Source: Streptomycetaceae bacterium (GTDB taxonomy: Bacteria > Actinomycetota > Actinomycetes > Nanopelagicales > Nanopelagicaceae). From it: a stretch of DNA of 64,000 nt. Below, in pieces: positions 15,238 to 23,987 of this stretch. Every line of letters starts with the position of its first letter. The stretch's first letter is position 1. Under the pieces are notes generated by a model, which saw nothing but the letters and a program-made list of their open reading frames with translations, did not search any database and was not told the DNA's origin. Made by a program: the position numbers and the translations under genes. The DNA lies in the NCBI GenBank assembly GCA_027490815.1, contig JAIXXJ010000029.1:1-64000 (forward strand), written 5' to 3'.

Positions 15238-16416
15238 TTAGTCTTTCTTCAAAACTTTAGTAAAAAATGGAACCGTTAAGAGCATCAATGCTGGAATGGC
15301 AAGTCCTATAGATAGTGAAGTCAATTCCGCAGTCCATGCGATCACCCAACGTAATACAAAGGCTAGAACAATAGTTATAACTCCAATTTGCCCAACTACA
15401 ACCGAAGAAGGGTTTTTTGATCGAGTATTGGCTGCATTCATGAAAGACGGTGCAAGGAAAGAGGAGCCGAGCCCTGCAACTGAGAACCCAACACACAAGA
15501 CCAAAATCACTACGAGTTGATTTGTATCTTTGAAAAATTCTGCGACAAATATGGTCCCTAAAAATGATAGACCAGATGTAATTGAGGCAATTTTTGATAA
15601 TTTGATGATCGAATTCTTATCAAGAAGTCGATGGATATTTAGTCGCCCAACAATCATCGCAACAGTAAAGAGAATGTATGGCAACGTATTGATTCCAGGT
15701 TTTAACCCCATATCTTCACTGAGAAAAATTGAAGCCCAATCTCCAACTGCGTATTCGAGCATTAATGAGGAGATCAAGCCTGCGGAAACTACAGCTTGAA
15801 TTTCAAATCCTTTAAACATGTCAGAGAACCCATAATCCCTCTCAGGATTCTGATTTGGCTCCACCAAAACTTGCGTCATTGAAGAGATTGCATAGAGCAT
15901 TCCAGCAAGAGTCATAATTGTAAGAACTGTGATGTGTGTCGTTAGTGAGATATTCCCAATTAATAGTCCTGCAATGATCGAAGTTACTAGTGCACCAAAG
16001 CTCCAGAGTCCACTAAGAAGTGTTATCACATTCCTGTGTGATCGATCCTGAAAGCTGAAGCCTTGCGAATTGATTGATATATGAAAACCAGAAATTGCAC
16101 TTCCCCAAGTGATATTTGCAATAAGAAAAATGAAAGTTGAACTGGTATGAACAAGGATTAAAAGTGAAATAGCCAGCACAGTTGCAGAGATCTGCAAGAT
16201 TAATTTGGCCCCATATTTGTGCACTAGGTGGCCTACTGTCATTAAGCTAATGAAAGATCCGATAGCAGCTGTACTTATTAGAGAACCAAACTCTCCATTA
16301 GATAGTCCCAAATTTACTTTGACTTCTGACAATCGTGGCGCCAAAGCCATAATCAAGAAACCAAATAAAAAGAAAAGTGACTTTAAATACTTTAGCTCTT
16401 GTTGTTGGCTCAACAT
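15238..16416 (-). CDS. MFS transporter
   Basis: 392 aa with about 12 hydrophobic segments and the major-facilitator layout. After the first helix comes LSEVKVNLGLSNGEFGSL and, between helices 2 and 3, VGHLVHKYGAKLIL, the motif-A position (GxLxDRxGxR variant). Closest in feel to YbjJ/FucP-like carriers, but the substrate is not evident. Its ATG overlaps the stop of the CnoX-like gene by one base (TAATG), so the two are translationally coupled. It converges on aceE with zero intergenic bases. Confidence 0.85.
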   Translation of the reverse strand: MLSQQQELKYLKSLFFLFGFLIMALAPRLSEVKVNLGLSNGEFGSLISTAAIGSFISLMTVGHLVHKYGAKLILQISATVLAISLLILVHTSSTFIFLIANITWGSAISGFHISINSQGFSFQDRSHRNVITLLSGLWSFGALVTSIIAGLLIGNISLTTHITVLTIMTLAGMLYAISSMTQVLVEPNQNPERDYGFSDMFKGFEIQAVVSAGLISSLMLEYAVGDWASIFLSEDMGLKPGINTLPYILFTVAMIVGRLNIHRLLDKNSIIKLSKIASITSGLSFLGTIFVAEFFKDTNQLVVILVLCVGFSVAGLGSSFLAPSFMNAANTRSKNPSSVVVGQIGVITIVLAFVLRWVIAWTAELTSLSIGLAIPALMLLTVPFFTKVLKKD

Positions 16417-17276
16417 TAAAAAATCGAGCTCGCTAATTCTTTCCGGGCAGAAATTAAACGGGGATCACCTTGATCGACCAATGCAAATAAACAAATCAGG
16501 TGTGTCTTCACTTTGTTTTTGTCATCACCTGCCGAAGCTTTAATCAAGGTTAACAACCGTGAAAAAGCCTCCTCCACTCCTCCATTTACAATTTCGATGT
16601 CTGCAGCCTTTAGTTGAAGATCAATATCTTGTGGAGATTTTTCTGACTCCTCAACAATTTTGTTAAGTTCAAGACCTTCAGTGCGCATTAAAAGTTGGGT
16701 TTGCGCCAAGCCGAGTTTGGCCAAACTTTCATTTGGCTTTCTAGATAACCATTTTTTATACGCTACTTCTGCACCGGCATAGTCGCCTGACTCTAAAGCC
16801 AACATCGCCTCTTCTTCTTCAGGTTCAACCTGCTCAACAGGTGCCTCACCTATGCCCTGCTTGGCCGAAAGTGTTAAGACTTTATCTATTACAAGACGAA
16901 CTTGCGCTTCTGGATAGGCTTGTTCAAATAACGGAACCATTTGTTCGGCAATAATTGCAACTGCATATGGAACATTTTTTGTCTGAAAAGCTTGGGCAAT
17001 CTCTGGATGTGTATCAATGTTTACTCGGGCCAAACTCCACTTTGCCTGGTATTGATTCTCCAACTTTCCAAGGGTGTTTAGCATCTCTTGAGACTCAACA
17101 CTTCTTGGCGACCACATGAGAACAATTACAGGTCTGATCAAAGATAAGGGCAAAATATCGGAGTTTAGATTCTCAACGGTTACTTCAAGGCCTGGCAATG
17201 GCACATCTGGATTGACCTTTGGCTTTGTCAAAGAACTCAAATCAAAGGCCTGCCCGAAATTAGGAGGCAAACTCAT
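16416..17276 (-). CDS. Thioredoxin-like/TPR co-chaperone (CnoX/YbbN type)
   Basis: 286 aa. A thioredoxin fold (about 30-145) is followed by a TPR-type helical region (about 150-286) with ALESGDYAGAEVAYKKWL. The usual redox CxxC is replaced by SPRS (56-59, in LMWSPRSVES), so it should not be a disulfide reductase. Family knowledge: YbbN/CnoX proteins hold unfolded proteins and pass them to GroEL or DnaK; many lack one or both cysteines. TAGGAT lies 6 nt before the ATG, giving a leaderless start. Coupled to the MFS gene downstream, with no obvious functional link. Confidence 0.82.
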   Translation of the reverse strand: MSLPPNFGQAFDLSSLTKPKVNPDVPLPGLEVTVENLNSDILPLSLIRPVIVLMWSPRSVESQEMLNTLGKLENQYQAKWSLARVNIDTHPEIAQAFQTKNVPYAVAIIAEQMVPLFEQAYPEAQVRLVIDKVLTLSAKQGIGEAPVEQVEPEEEEAMLALESGDYAGAEVAYKKWLSRKPNESLAKLGLAQTQLLMRTEGLELNKIVEESEKSPQDIDLQLKAADIEIVNGGVEEAFSRLLTLIKASAGDDKNKVKTHLICLFALVDQGDPRLISARKELASSIF

Positions 17277-17362
17277 AGTGCAATCCTATCGAGGCCGCTT
17301 ATAGCCCCGCAAACATCAACCTTAAACACCAAACTAACGCTCACACACTTTAGAATAAGACC

Positions 17363-18490
17363 ATGGCAACTTCAAAGAGAATCACTAAAACTACTCCAGT
17401 GGTGTCAAAACCAAAAAAGAAATTAACTGATTTTGGAGTGTCCGGGCTACCGATAAATCAGACACAGCCCTTCTACTTTGGCTTTGTTGCCACACTGGGT
17501 GTTTTGACTGCAATCATTCTGCTGCGAGCTCTTGAAAGTGTGAGTCAAATATTTGTCTTAATTCTTGTCTCACTTTTCTTAGCTACAGGACTAAATCCAG
17601 CTGTAGAGGCCTTGCGCAGACGAAATCTTTCTCGCGGTTCTGCTGTGGCAGTAATTTTCTCATCTGTGATTCTTTTTGTTGTCTTTTTTGCTTTTGTAGT
17701 AGTTCCGCCGGTTGTAAATCAAGGATCTAATCTCATTGAAAATGCACCGCAATTACTAGATGATTTGATGAAAAATGGGACTATAAATAGTTTGAATGAA
17801 CAATTTGGTTTAATTGATACATTGCAATCTAGATTAAATTCTGTAACCTCTGATGGAACCTTGTTGATCTCAACATTTGGTGGGGTAATTGGAGTCGGTC
17901 AGTCAATTCTTTCAGGATTTTTTACCGCGTTGACTATTTTAGTACTTACGCTGTATTTCATAACATCACTTCCACAGGCTGTTTCCCTTGGACTGTCACT
18001 AGTGCCTGCATCTCGTCGGGAAAGAGTAGGCAAACTCACTCATGCAATTATTGAACGAATTGGTTTATTTGTGGGCAGCCAGATCCTGATTGCTGCAATG
18101 GCTGGGGTTTTTGTTGTTCTCTTAACCTCGATACTTGGAATGCCATCTCCAATTGCAATTGGCATGATCGTTTTTGTTGTAGCACTTATTCCACTCATCG
18201 GTCACTTCATTGGCGCTGGCGTTGTTACTTTGATTGCATTAACGCAATCTCCATTAATTGGTCTCATAGCATTTGTGGCATATGTGCTCTATGTTCAAAT
18301 TGAAAACTATGTTGTGACTCCACGAATTATGAAACGAACTCTGTCTGTGCCTGGGGCAGTAACGATTATCTCGGCTTTGATTGGATCATCACTTTTAGGG
18401 TTGGTGGGTGGTTTGCTAGCCGTTCCTGTTGCTGCATCAATCATCTTGATTTTGGATGAAGTTGTAATTCCTAGAGCAAATAAGGCTTAA
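17363..18490 (+). CDS. AI-2E family membrane protein
   Basis: 375 aa with about eight transmembrane segments and the PF01594 pattern: N-terminal helices, a soluble loop (about 110-185), then LVPASRRERVGKL and the conserved C-terminal half with IALIPLIGHFIGAG-like and YVQIENYVVTPRIM. Family members include PerM, TqsA and Na+/H+ antiporters; transport of AI-2 should not be assumed. TAGAAT 6 nt before the ATG marks a leaderless start. Its stop shares TTAA with the stop of the convergent hydrolase gene. Confidence 0.85.
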   Translation: MATSKRITKTTPVVSKPKKKLTDFGVSGLPINQTQPFYFGFVATLGVLTAIILLRALESVSQIFVLILVSLFLATGLNPAVEALRRRNLSRGSAVAVIFSSVILFVVFFAFVVVPPVVNQGSNLIENAPQLLDDLMKNGTINSLNEQFGLIDTLQSRLNSVTSDGTLLISTFGGVIGVGQSILSGFFTALTILVLTLYFITSLPQAVSLGLSLVPASRRERVGKLTHAIIERIGLFVGSQILIAAMAGVFVVLLTSILGMPSPIAIGMIVFVVALIPLIGHFIGAGVVTLIALTQSPLIGLIAFVAYVLYVQIENYVVTPRIMKRTLSVPGAVTIISALIGSSLLGLVGGLLAVPVAASIILILDEVVIPRANKA

Positions 18491-19197
18491 AACTCAAGAG
18501 GTAGTTTTACAATTTCGCCAGTAACAGTTGATGTGATTTCAGATAAGACCCTGTGTACCGAAGGCTCCCCCAGCCAAAGATGTTTTGCATCATCGACTGC
18601 GATTATCTTGATAGATGGAACTATTGAGAACCTGCTACGTGCTTCATCTGGCTTTAGGTAATCATCCAATTCAGGGACAAGTGCGATTATTGGCCTTTGA
18701 TCACTATTCCAGTACTTAAGTTGTTCATCGGTTGTTGTTCTAAGAGGTGGACTAAGCAGAATCAATCCTTTGTGACGTGGATCTTTTGCATGTTGAAGAG
18801 CTAAGTCTGTACCAAAAGACCAACCCACAACCCATAGGTTTTCTAGCTTTAGAACATCAAAGCAATAGTTCAACATTGCTTCTACATCGAAATGCTCGGC
18901 ATTTCCGTTATCGAATTCACCAGTACTTGCTCCGGCCTCACTTGAAGTTCCTCGTGTATTGAATCTGATCACAGTGAGATCGGCCATTGCAGGCAAGCGA
19001 TTTGCAGCTTTTTTGTAGATGTGACTGTCCATCATTCCACCGGCTGTGGGAAGAGGGTGTAAACATAAAATTGCCCCTCTGGACTTTTGTAATGGAGCAG
19101 CAACTTCACCGATTAAAACAACACCATCATTGGTGGTTACCTGAAATGGGGTTCTAACTGATGGATAGATCGAGCCAGGACCAACTCTCATTTTCAT
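18487..19197 (-). CDS. Alpha/beta hydrolase
   Basis: 236 aa. Shows an oxyanion region LCLHPLPTAGGMMDSH (45-60), the nucleophile elbow GWSFG with Ser127, and a late His206 in DDAKHLWLG; Asp178-179 may complete the triad. The short, cap-poor form resembles the dienelactone-hydrolase/KANL3 (UPF0227-like) serine hydrolases. Substrate unknown. TAGAAT lies 7 nt before the ATG. Divergent from the aldehyde dehydrogenase with 38 bp between starts. Confidence 0.8.
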   Translation of the reverse strand: MKMRVGPGSIYPSVRTPFQVTTNDGVVLIGEVAAPLQKSRGAILCLHPLPTAGGMMDSHIYKKAANRLPAMADLTVIRFNTRGTSSEAGASTGEFDNGNAEHFDVEAMLNYCFDVLKLENLWVVGWSFGTDLALQHAKDPRHKGLILLSPPLRTTTDEQLKYWNSDQRPIIALVPELDDYLKPDEARSRFSIVPSIKIIAVDDAKHLWLGEPSVHRVLSEITSTVTGEIVKLPLEF

Positions 19198-19235
19198 GCT
19201 TCAGATTCTATCTCTAGGAGGCTAGGCTAATACAC

Positions 19236-20705
19236 ATGGCCAAAACATTTAACTCTTATAACCCAGTTACCAATAAAGTCATTGGGACATATCCAATTCA
19301 ATTAGAGAAAGATGTTGATCATGTAGTGGCACGGGCCCGTGTTGCATCTTCCAAATGGGTCAACCTTGGATTTAATGGCCGGAAAAAAACTTTACTTGCC
19401 TGGAGTAGTCACATCATCAAAAACATAGAAGAGGTTGCATCGTTAATCTCTTTAGAAACAGGCAAGCCCCTCAGTGATGCAAGGCTTGAAGTAAGCATCG
19501 CTGTCAGTCATATTGGTTGGGCAGCACGTCATGCAGAAGATGTTATGCGCACTTCTCACAGAGCACCTGGTGCTTTGATGGCAAATATGTCGGCAACTGT
19601 TGAACGCTCGCCAGTAGGTGTTGTGGGAGTAATTGGGCCATGGAACTATCCAATATTTACTCCAGTGGGTTCAATTGCATATGCATTAGCTGCAGGTAAT
19701 ACCGTTGTGTTCAAGCCAAGTGAGTACACACCTGGAGTTGGTGTTTGGTTAGAAGAAAGTTTTCGTTCCGTAGCTCCATTTGCAGACATCTTTACAACTA
19801 TCACTGGCTTAGGCCAAACCGGTGCAGCGCTATGTAATAGCGTGATCGACAAACTTTCTTTTACTGGATCTACTAGAACAGCAAAACTAGTCGCCGCTGC
19901 TTGTGCCACAAATATGATCCCGGTGGTTTTAGAGTGCGGTGGAAAAGATCCTGTGATCGTGGCATCAGATGCAAATATTGATCGCGCAGTTGATGCAACG
20001 ATTTGGTCTGCAATGGCAAACGCCGGACAATCGTGTATTGGCGCTGAGAGAGTTTATGTTGATAAAAAAGTTGCTTCGGTGTTTATCTCTAAGGCTGTTG
20101 AACTTGCAAAGACGATAAGTGCCGGTGCCCCAGGAGAAGGTAACTATGGTCCGGCGACTATGCCATCTCAGATAGATGTAATTGCCTCACATATAAAGGC
20201 AGCCATTAAAGATGGTGGAAAGTTTGCCTACGGGAGTGCAAAGTCTGTGCAAGCACCATTTGTTCAACCAGTAATTCTGGTTGATGTCCCTGAAAGCTCT
20301 ACCGCAATTAGAGAAGAGAGTTTTGGTCCAATTGTCATCATTAATACTGTTGAAAACATACAACGGGCAATTGAGCTTTCAAACTCTTCACGATATGGAT
20401 TGGGAGCAAATGTTTGGTCAAAGAGGCAAGGAAAGAAAATTGCCTCACAACTACATTGTGGAATGGTTGCTATAAATTCAACCTTCTCATTTGCGGCAAT
20501 ATCTGCAGTGCCATTTGGTGGAGTGAAAGACAGTGGTTATGGCAGAGTTCACGGACCTGAAGGCTTGCTGGAGTACACCTTTGCGCGCACGGTAGTTCGA
20601 ACTCGATTTAATCTTCCTATCAATTTTTTGAGTTTTAAGCGCCGAGCAAAAGATGATCGCCTAGTTATTAAGGCAACCAAATTGCTTAAAGGAAGATTGG
20701 GCTAG
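19236..20705 (+). CDS. NAD(P)-dependent aldehyde dehydrogenase
   Basis: 489 aa. All catalytic residues of the ALDH superfamily are present: Asn137 (GPWNYP), Glu233 (VLECGGKDP), nucleophile Cys267 (NAGQSCIGAERV), and the EESFGPI and PFGG motifs. It oxidises an aldehyde to an acid. It may be the succinate-semialdehyde step after gabT (6656-7996), but it is 11 kb away and the sequence does not settle the substrate. A basic C-terminal tail (FKRRAKDDR...KGRLG) extends beyond the usual end. Leaderless-type box TAGGCT 7 nt before the ATG. Confidence 0.88.
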   Translation: MAKTFNSYNPVTNKVIGTYPIQLEKDVDHVVARARVASSKWVNLGFNGRKKTLLAWSSHIIKNIEEVASLISLETGKPLSDARLEVSIAVSHIGWAARHAEDVMRTSHRAPGALMANMSATVERSPVGVVGVIGPWNYPIFTPVGSIAYALAAGNTVVFKPSEYTPGVGVWLEESFRSVAPFADIFTTITGLGQTGAALCNSVIDKLSFTGSTRTAKLVAAACATNMIPVVLECGGKDPVIVASDANIDRAVDATIWSAMANAGQSCIGAERVYVDKKVASVFISKAVELAKTISAGAPGEGNYGPATMPSQIDVIASHIKAAIKDGGKFAYGSAKSVQAPFVQPVILVDVPESSTAIREESFGPIVIINTVENIQRAIELSNSSRYGLGANVWSKRQGKKIASQLHCGMVAINSTFSFAAISAVPFGGVKDSGYGRVHGPEGLLEYTFARTVVRTRFNLPINFLSFKRRAKDDRLVIKATKLLKGRLG

Positions 20706-20733
20706 CGCAATTTATATTTGAAAATGCTTTGAT

Positions 20734-21051
20734 CTAAAACTTCGGAGCATTTCTTGTTCGCTCTGTATTTGGGCGGCGATTATCTTTCTTACTCCAACAC
20801 GTGTTATGCCAATGACGGCGGCCATCTTCATCATATTCAAGCCAGGCAACAATGTGTGGTGTTGCAAGTGGAATCAGTTGATCACAACCTGGGCATCTAT
20901 ATGGCTTTGTAGAACCTGAACCGGTTAATCGACGAACAATGTATGTTCCATCTTTGTGGTCTTCTCTACTCTCACCCGTAGAGGCGATGTTAATCTCCCG
21001 CGGTTCCACAGGCTTTTCTCGCTTTTTTGGATAGTTTCTACGGGGGCTCAC
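20734..21051 (-). CDS. Small actinobacterial zinc-binding-like protein
   Basis: 105 aa. After a basic, disordered N-terminus, the middle carries CPGCDQLIPLATPH and RRHWHNTCW: a CxxC plus HxH/C set that suggests one zinc ion. Proteins like this in high-GC actinobacteria are often labelled ATP/GTP-binding without proof; I see no P-loop. The start is GTG with GAAAAT 6 nt upstream. Divergent from the ABC transporter operon with 30 bp between starts. Function unknown. Confidence 0.7.
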   Translation of the reverse strand: MSPRRNYPKKREKPVEPREINIASTGESREDHKDGTYIVRRLTGSGSTKPYRCPGCDQLIPLATPHIVAWLEYDEDGRRHWHNTCWSKKDNRRPNTERTRNAPKF

Positions 21052-21081
21052 AGGAGTATTTTCGCATAGTAAAGTATCGGT

Positions 21082-21933
21082 ATGAGCCTCATCGAAGTTA
21101 AAGGCCTCAAGAAAAACTATGGTGATCTGCAGGCGGTTCGCGGGCTTGATCTACAGATTGAACAAGGAGAGATTTTCTCCCTTCTCGGGCCAAATGGGGC
21201 AGGAAAAACAACAACAGTAGAAATCCTTGAAGGCTTTCGAACTCGTGATTCGGGATCTGTCAGTGTTTTAGGTGTTGATCCCCAAATTAAAGGTCATGAA
21301 TCTCGAATATGGCGCAATCGTATTGGGATTGTTTTACAAAACTCTGCAGATGCTGGTGACTTAAGTGTTGGTGAAACTGTTAAACATTTCAGTAACTACT
21401 ATTCAAATCCATTAGATGTTCAGGAAGTTATTCATAGTGTCGGTCTAGATGAAAAACAAGGCTCTCTCATTCGAAACCTATCTGGTGGACAACGCCGCAG
21501 ATTAGATGTTGCACTTGGCATCATTGGAAACCCAGAGCTTCTTTTCTTAGATGAGCCCACAACAGGTTTTGATCCACAAGCTCGCCGCGCATTTTGGTCA
21601 CTGATTCAACAGCTTCGAAGTGATGGAACGACAATTCTTTTAACAACTCATTACTTGGACGAGGCACAGGCACTTGCTGATCGAGTTGCCGTAATCAATC
21701 ATGGTCAGATTGTTGAAATCTCTACTCCTACAGAGTTAGGTGGGCGAGCAACCGCGCAGGCAACAGTTCAATGGCGCGATGGGGCGCAGATAAAGCTTGA
21801 GAAAACAGATAACCCCACAGCATTGGTTTCAAAACTTTCCACACATTTTGGTGGAGAAATCCCTGAATTAATCGTTACTAGACCATCGCTAGAAGATATT
21901 TATCTTGAGATGATTGGAAATCCAAATGAATAA
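21082..21933 (+). CDS. ABC transporter ATP-binding protein (DrrA-like)
   Basis: 283 aa ATPase of an ABC-2 exporter. Walker A GPNGAGKTT (36-44), signature LSGGQRRRLDVAL, Walker B LLFLDEPTTGFDP and the switch His in LLTTHYLDEA are all intact. The C-terminal 60 residues are the DrrA-type extension that contacts the permease. TAAAGT 6 nt before the ATG gives a leaderless start. The permease gene overlaps its end by 8 nt. Substrate (drug, lipid or other) cannot be told. Confidence 0.93.
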   Translation: MSLIEVKGLKKNYGDLQAVRGLDLQIEQGEIFSLLGPNGAGKTTTVEILEGFRTRDSGSVSVLGVDPQIKGHESRIWRNRIGIVLQNSADAGDLSVGETVKHFSNYYSNPLDVQEVIHSVGLDEKQGSLIRNLSGGQRRRLDVALGIIGNPELLFLDEPTTGFDPQARRAFWSLIQQLRSDGTTILLTTHYLDEAQALADRVAVINHGQIVEISTPTELGGRATAQATVQWRDGAQIKLEKTDNPTALVSKLSTHFGGEIPELIVTRPSLEDIYLEMIGNPNE

Positions 21934-22720
21934 GGTTCCTAGCGCACTTAGAATTGGCCTTCGTCGTGGAAGTTTAGAGGTCAAGCAATTTTCACGTCAA
22001 AGGGAATCCGTAGTATTCACTTTGTTCTTCCCAGTAATTTTGTTGGTAATTTTTGGATCAGTATTTCAAAATACAATTTCCCCAGGTGTCACCTTTTCAC
22101 AATACTTTGTTGCAGGAATGATTGCCTCAGGACTAGTCAATACCGGTTTTCAAGCTTTAGCGATCACAATCCCAATGGAGCGAGATGTCGGTGCTCTCAA
22201 ACGCCTCAGAGGCACTCCCATGCCTGCCTCTAGTTACTTCATAGGTAAAGCAATTCTGATTTTTGCAAGCATGGCTGTTCAGATAATCATGCTTCTAGGA
22301 TTTGGAGTGCTCTTCTTTGGGTTAGAGATGCCTACTGAAATGAGTAAATGGATAACCTTTACTTGGTTAGTAATCTTGGGCAGTGCATGCTCAACAGCAC
22401 TTGGAATCGCTTTTTCAATAGTTCCAAAGTCTGGCAGAGGCGCCTCAGCGGTTGTCTCACCGATAGTGATCATCCTTCAATTCTTTAGCGGTGTTTTCTT
22501 TGTCTTTACCCAGTTGCCAACTTGGATGCAACAAGTTGCCGCTATTTTTCCTTTGAAATGGTTGACCCAAGGTATGCGATCTGTTTTTCTCCCGGACTCT
22601 TTTGCCGCAGAGGAAGTTGCTAATTCATGGGAAATAGGAAGAACTTTTGTAATCTTGATGATCTGGTTAGCCATTGGAATCTTTTTCTCGGTTAGAAAGT
22701 TCAAGTGGGATCGTGATTAA
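21926..22720 (+). CDS. ABC-2 type transporter permease
   Basis: 264 aa from the ATG at 21926, which overlaps the ATPase gene by 8 nt; an upstream TTG is less likely. Six hydrophobic segments in the ABC2_membrane pattern, with the coupling region ERDVGALKRLRGTPMPASSY after the second helix, which contacts the ATPase. Partner of the gene before it. The following secreted-protein gene again overlaps by 8 nt, so all three form one operon. Confidence 0.9.
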   Translation: MNKVPSALRIGLRRGSLEVKQFSRQRESVVFTLFFPVILLVIFGSVFQNTISPGVTFSQYFVAGMIASGLVNTGFQALAITIPMERDVGALKRLRGTPMPASSYFIGKAILIFASMAVQIIMLLGFGVLFFGLEMPTEMSKWITFTWLVILGSACSTALGIAFSIVPKSGRGASAVVSPIVIILQFFSGVFFVFTQLPTWMQQVAAIFPLKWLTQGMRSVFLPDSFAAEEVANSWEIGRTFVILMIWLAIGIFFSVRKFKWDRD

Positions 22721-23390
22721 GCGCATACTTCTGGCAGTTCTGGTTCTTTCACTCATAACTCCTGCAGCTGTGTTGCCATCTCAAGCAGCAACTAATTCAC
22801 CAGCCCCAACCAAAAAACCAACTGCAAAACCAACGGTTACAAAGAAGCCAACTGCAAAACCCAAAGTAACCAAGAAGCCGGCTACTAAACCAAAGGTTAA
22901 GAAAAAACCAAAGCCAAAAGCAACGTCAAAAGTTGCTCCCCTACCAACTCCGGTTTGGCCACCAAAGGGATTTAAAGTCAGTAGCAATGGCAGCACATTT
23001 GCAAAGATTCCTACATTCGATGCACTTAAAGGGCTATCTAACATTGATAAAGTTTTAGAGAAGTCACTTGCAGTTCAAGAAGACGGGATTAGAGTCTGCG
23101 AAAAGTATGCATGTGGCGCAATTCAAGTAGCATCAACTGTTGGTTGTACTTACTGGATTGTTACAGCAGATGTTCGAAGCCAAGTTTCAGAGACAGATAA
23201 GACACTTAAGATTTTGGGACAACTTCGCACTACATATAGCAAAACAGGACCCAAGCAGTTCGCAACAATTCTTTTAGTCAGTAAAGAGCCTTTAGATCCG
23301 CTTCACTCAATAGGTAACTTCAAAGCTGATTGCCGAAGTGATACTTCAAATGAAATTGTTCCTACTACAACGTATACAACTAACTATTAG
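22713..23390 (+). CDS. Secreted protein with Lys-Pro-Thr repeats
   Basis: 225 aa from the GTG at 22713, which overlaps the permease gene; a longer frame reading has no start signal and would hide the signal peptide. Signal peptide of about 26 residues ending LPSQAATNS. Then about 50 residues of roughly 10-residue repeats (KKPTAKPTVT, KKPTAKPKVT, KKPATKPKVK), a cationic Pro-rich spacer that could thread through or bind the cell wall. The C-terminal domain (about 80-225) has four Cys and is not recognised. Operon with the ABC transporter suggests an envelope role. Confidence 0.7.
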   Translation: MIKRILLAVLVLSLITPAAVLPSQAATNSPAPTKKPTAKPTVTKKPTAKPKVTKKPATKPKVKKKPKPKATSKVAPLPTPVWPPKGFKVSSNGSTFAKIPTFDALKGLSNIDKVLEKSLAVQEDGIRVCEKYACGAIQVASTVGCTYWIVTADVRSQVSETDKTLKILGQLRTTYSKTGPKQFATILLVSKEPLDPLHSIGNFKADCRSDTSNEIVPTTTYTTNY

Positions 23391-23959
23391 CGATTTGCTC
23401 CTGGAACCCAGAGTTGATCACCAATTTTTTTATTGGCATCTCTAGCTAAAACAAAGAGAAGATCTGAGCAGCGATTTAAATATTTTGCAGTAAGCGGATT
23501 TACTCCTCCACCAAATGCGTGAATGGCTGCCCATGTGCGGCGCTCTGCTCTGCGAACAACGGTGCGCGCAACGTGTAGATGTGCTGCTGCTGTAGTACCT
23601 GAAGGAAGTACAAATGATCGTAGAGGTTCTAATGTTGCGTTGTATTTATCAATCTGTTCTTCTAGGAAAACAACTTGAGATTCAAGTACTCGAAGTGGTT
23701 CAAAAGCTGGTGCGTCAACAACTGGAGTACAAAGATCTGCGCCAACATCAAAGAGATCGTTTTGAATTCGAACTAGAAGTGTGCGGACATCTTCTGATAA
23801 TTCATCTGCTGCAAGTACAACACCAATCGTCGAATTAGCCTCATCAACAGTTGCATAAGCCTCTAGGCGTGGATCGTTCTTTGATGTGCGGCTCATGTCT
23901 CCAAGAGAGGTTGTGCCGTCGTCACCAGTCTTTGTGTAAATGCGCGTTAAATTAACCAT
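23387..23959 (-). CDS. pduO: Cob(I)alamin adenosyltransferase, PduO type
   Basis: 190 aa, transfers the 5'-deoxyadenosyl group of ATP to cob(I)alamin to make coenzyme B12. Family motifs: TRIYTKTGDDGTTSLGD at the N-terminus (ATP binding), VDEANSTIG, and the C-terminal ARTVVRRAERR with LNRCSDLLFVLAR. Trimeric five-helix bundle in known members. Leaderless TAGGCT box 6 nt before the ATG. Its stop overlaps the stop of the convergent secreted-protein gene, and its start is 28 bp from that of murA. Confidence 0.93.
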   Translation of the reverse strand: MVNLTRIYTKTGDDGTTSLGDMSRTSKNDPRLEAYATVDEANSTIGVVLAADELSEDVRTLLVRIQNDLFDVGADLCTPVVDAPAFEPLRVLESQVVFLEEQIDKYNATLEPLRSFVLPSGTTAAAHLHVARTVVRRAERRTWAAIHAFGGGVNPLTAKYLNRCSDLLFVLARDANKKIGDQLWVPGANR

Positions 23960-23965
23960 GGCCCT

Positions 23966-23981
23966 AGCCTATAAGTAGACT
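23966..23981. promoter_or_regulatory. Minimal bidirectional leaderless promoter, pduO/murA
   Basis: Only 28 bp separate the two ATGs. Minus strand TAGGCT (23971-23966) and plus strand TAGACT (23976-23981) each end exactly 6 nt before their start codon and lie 4 bp apart. Any -35 contact for one gene must fall on the other gene's -10 or coding sequence. Confidence 0.6.
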
Positions 23982-23987
23982 CCACCT

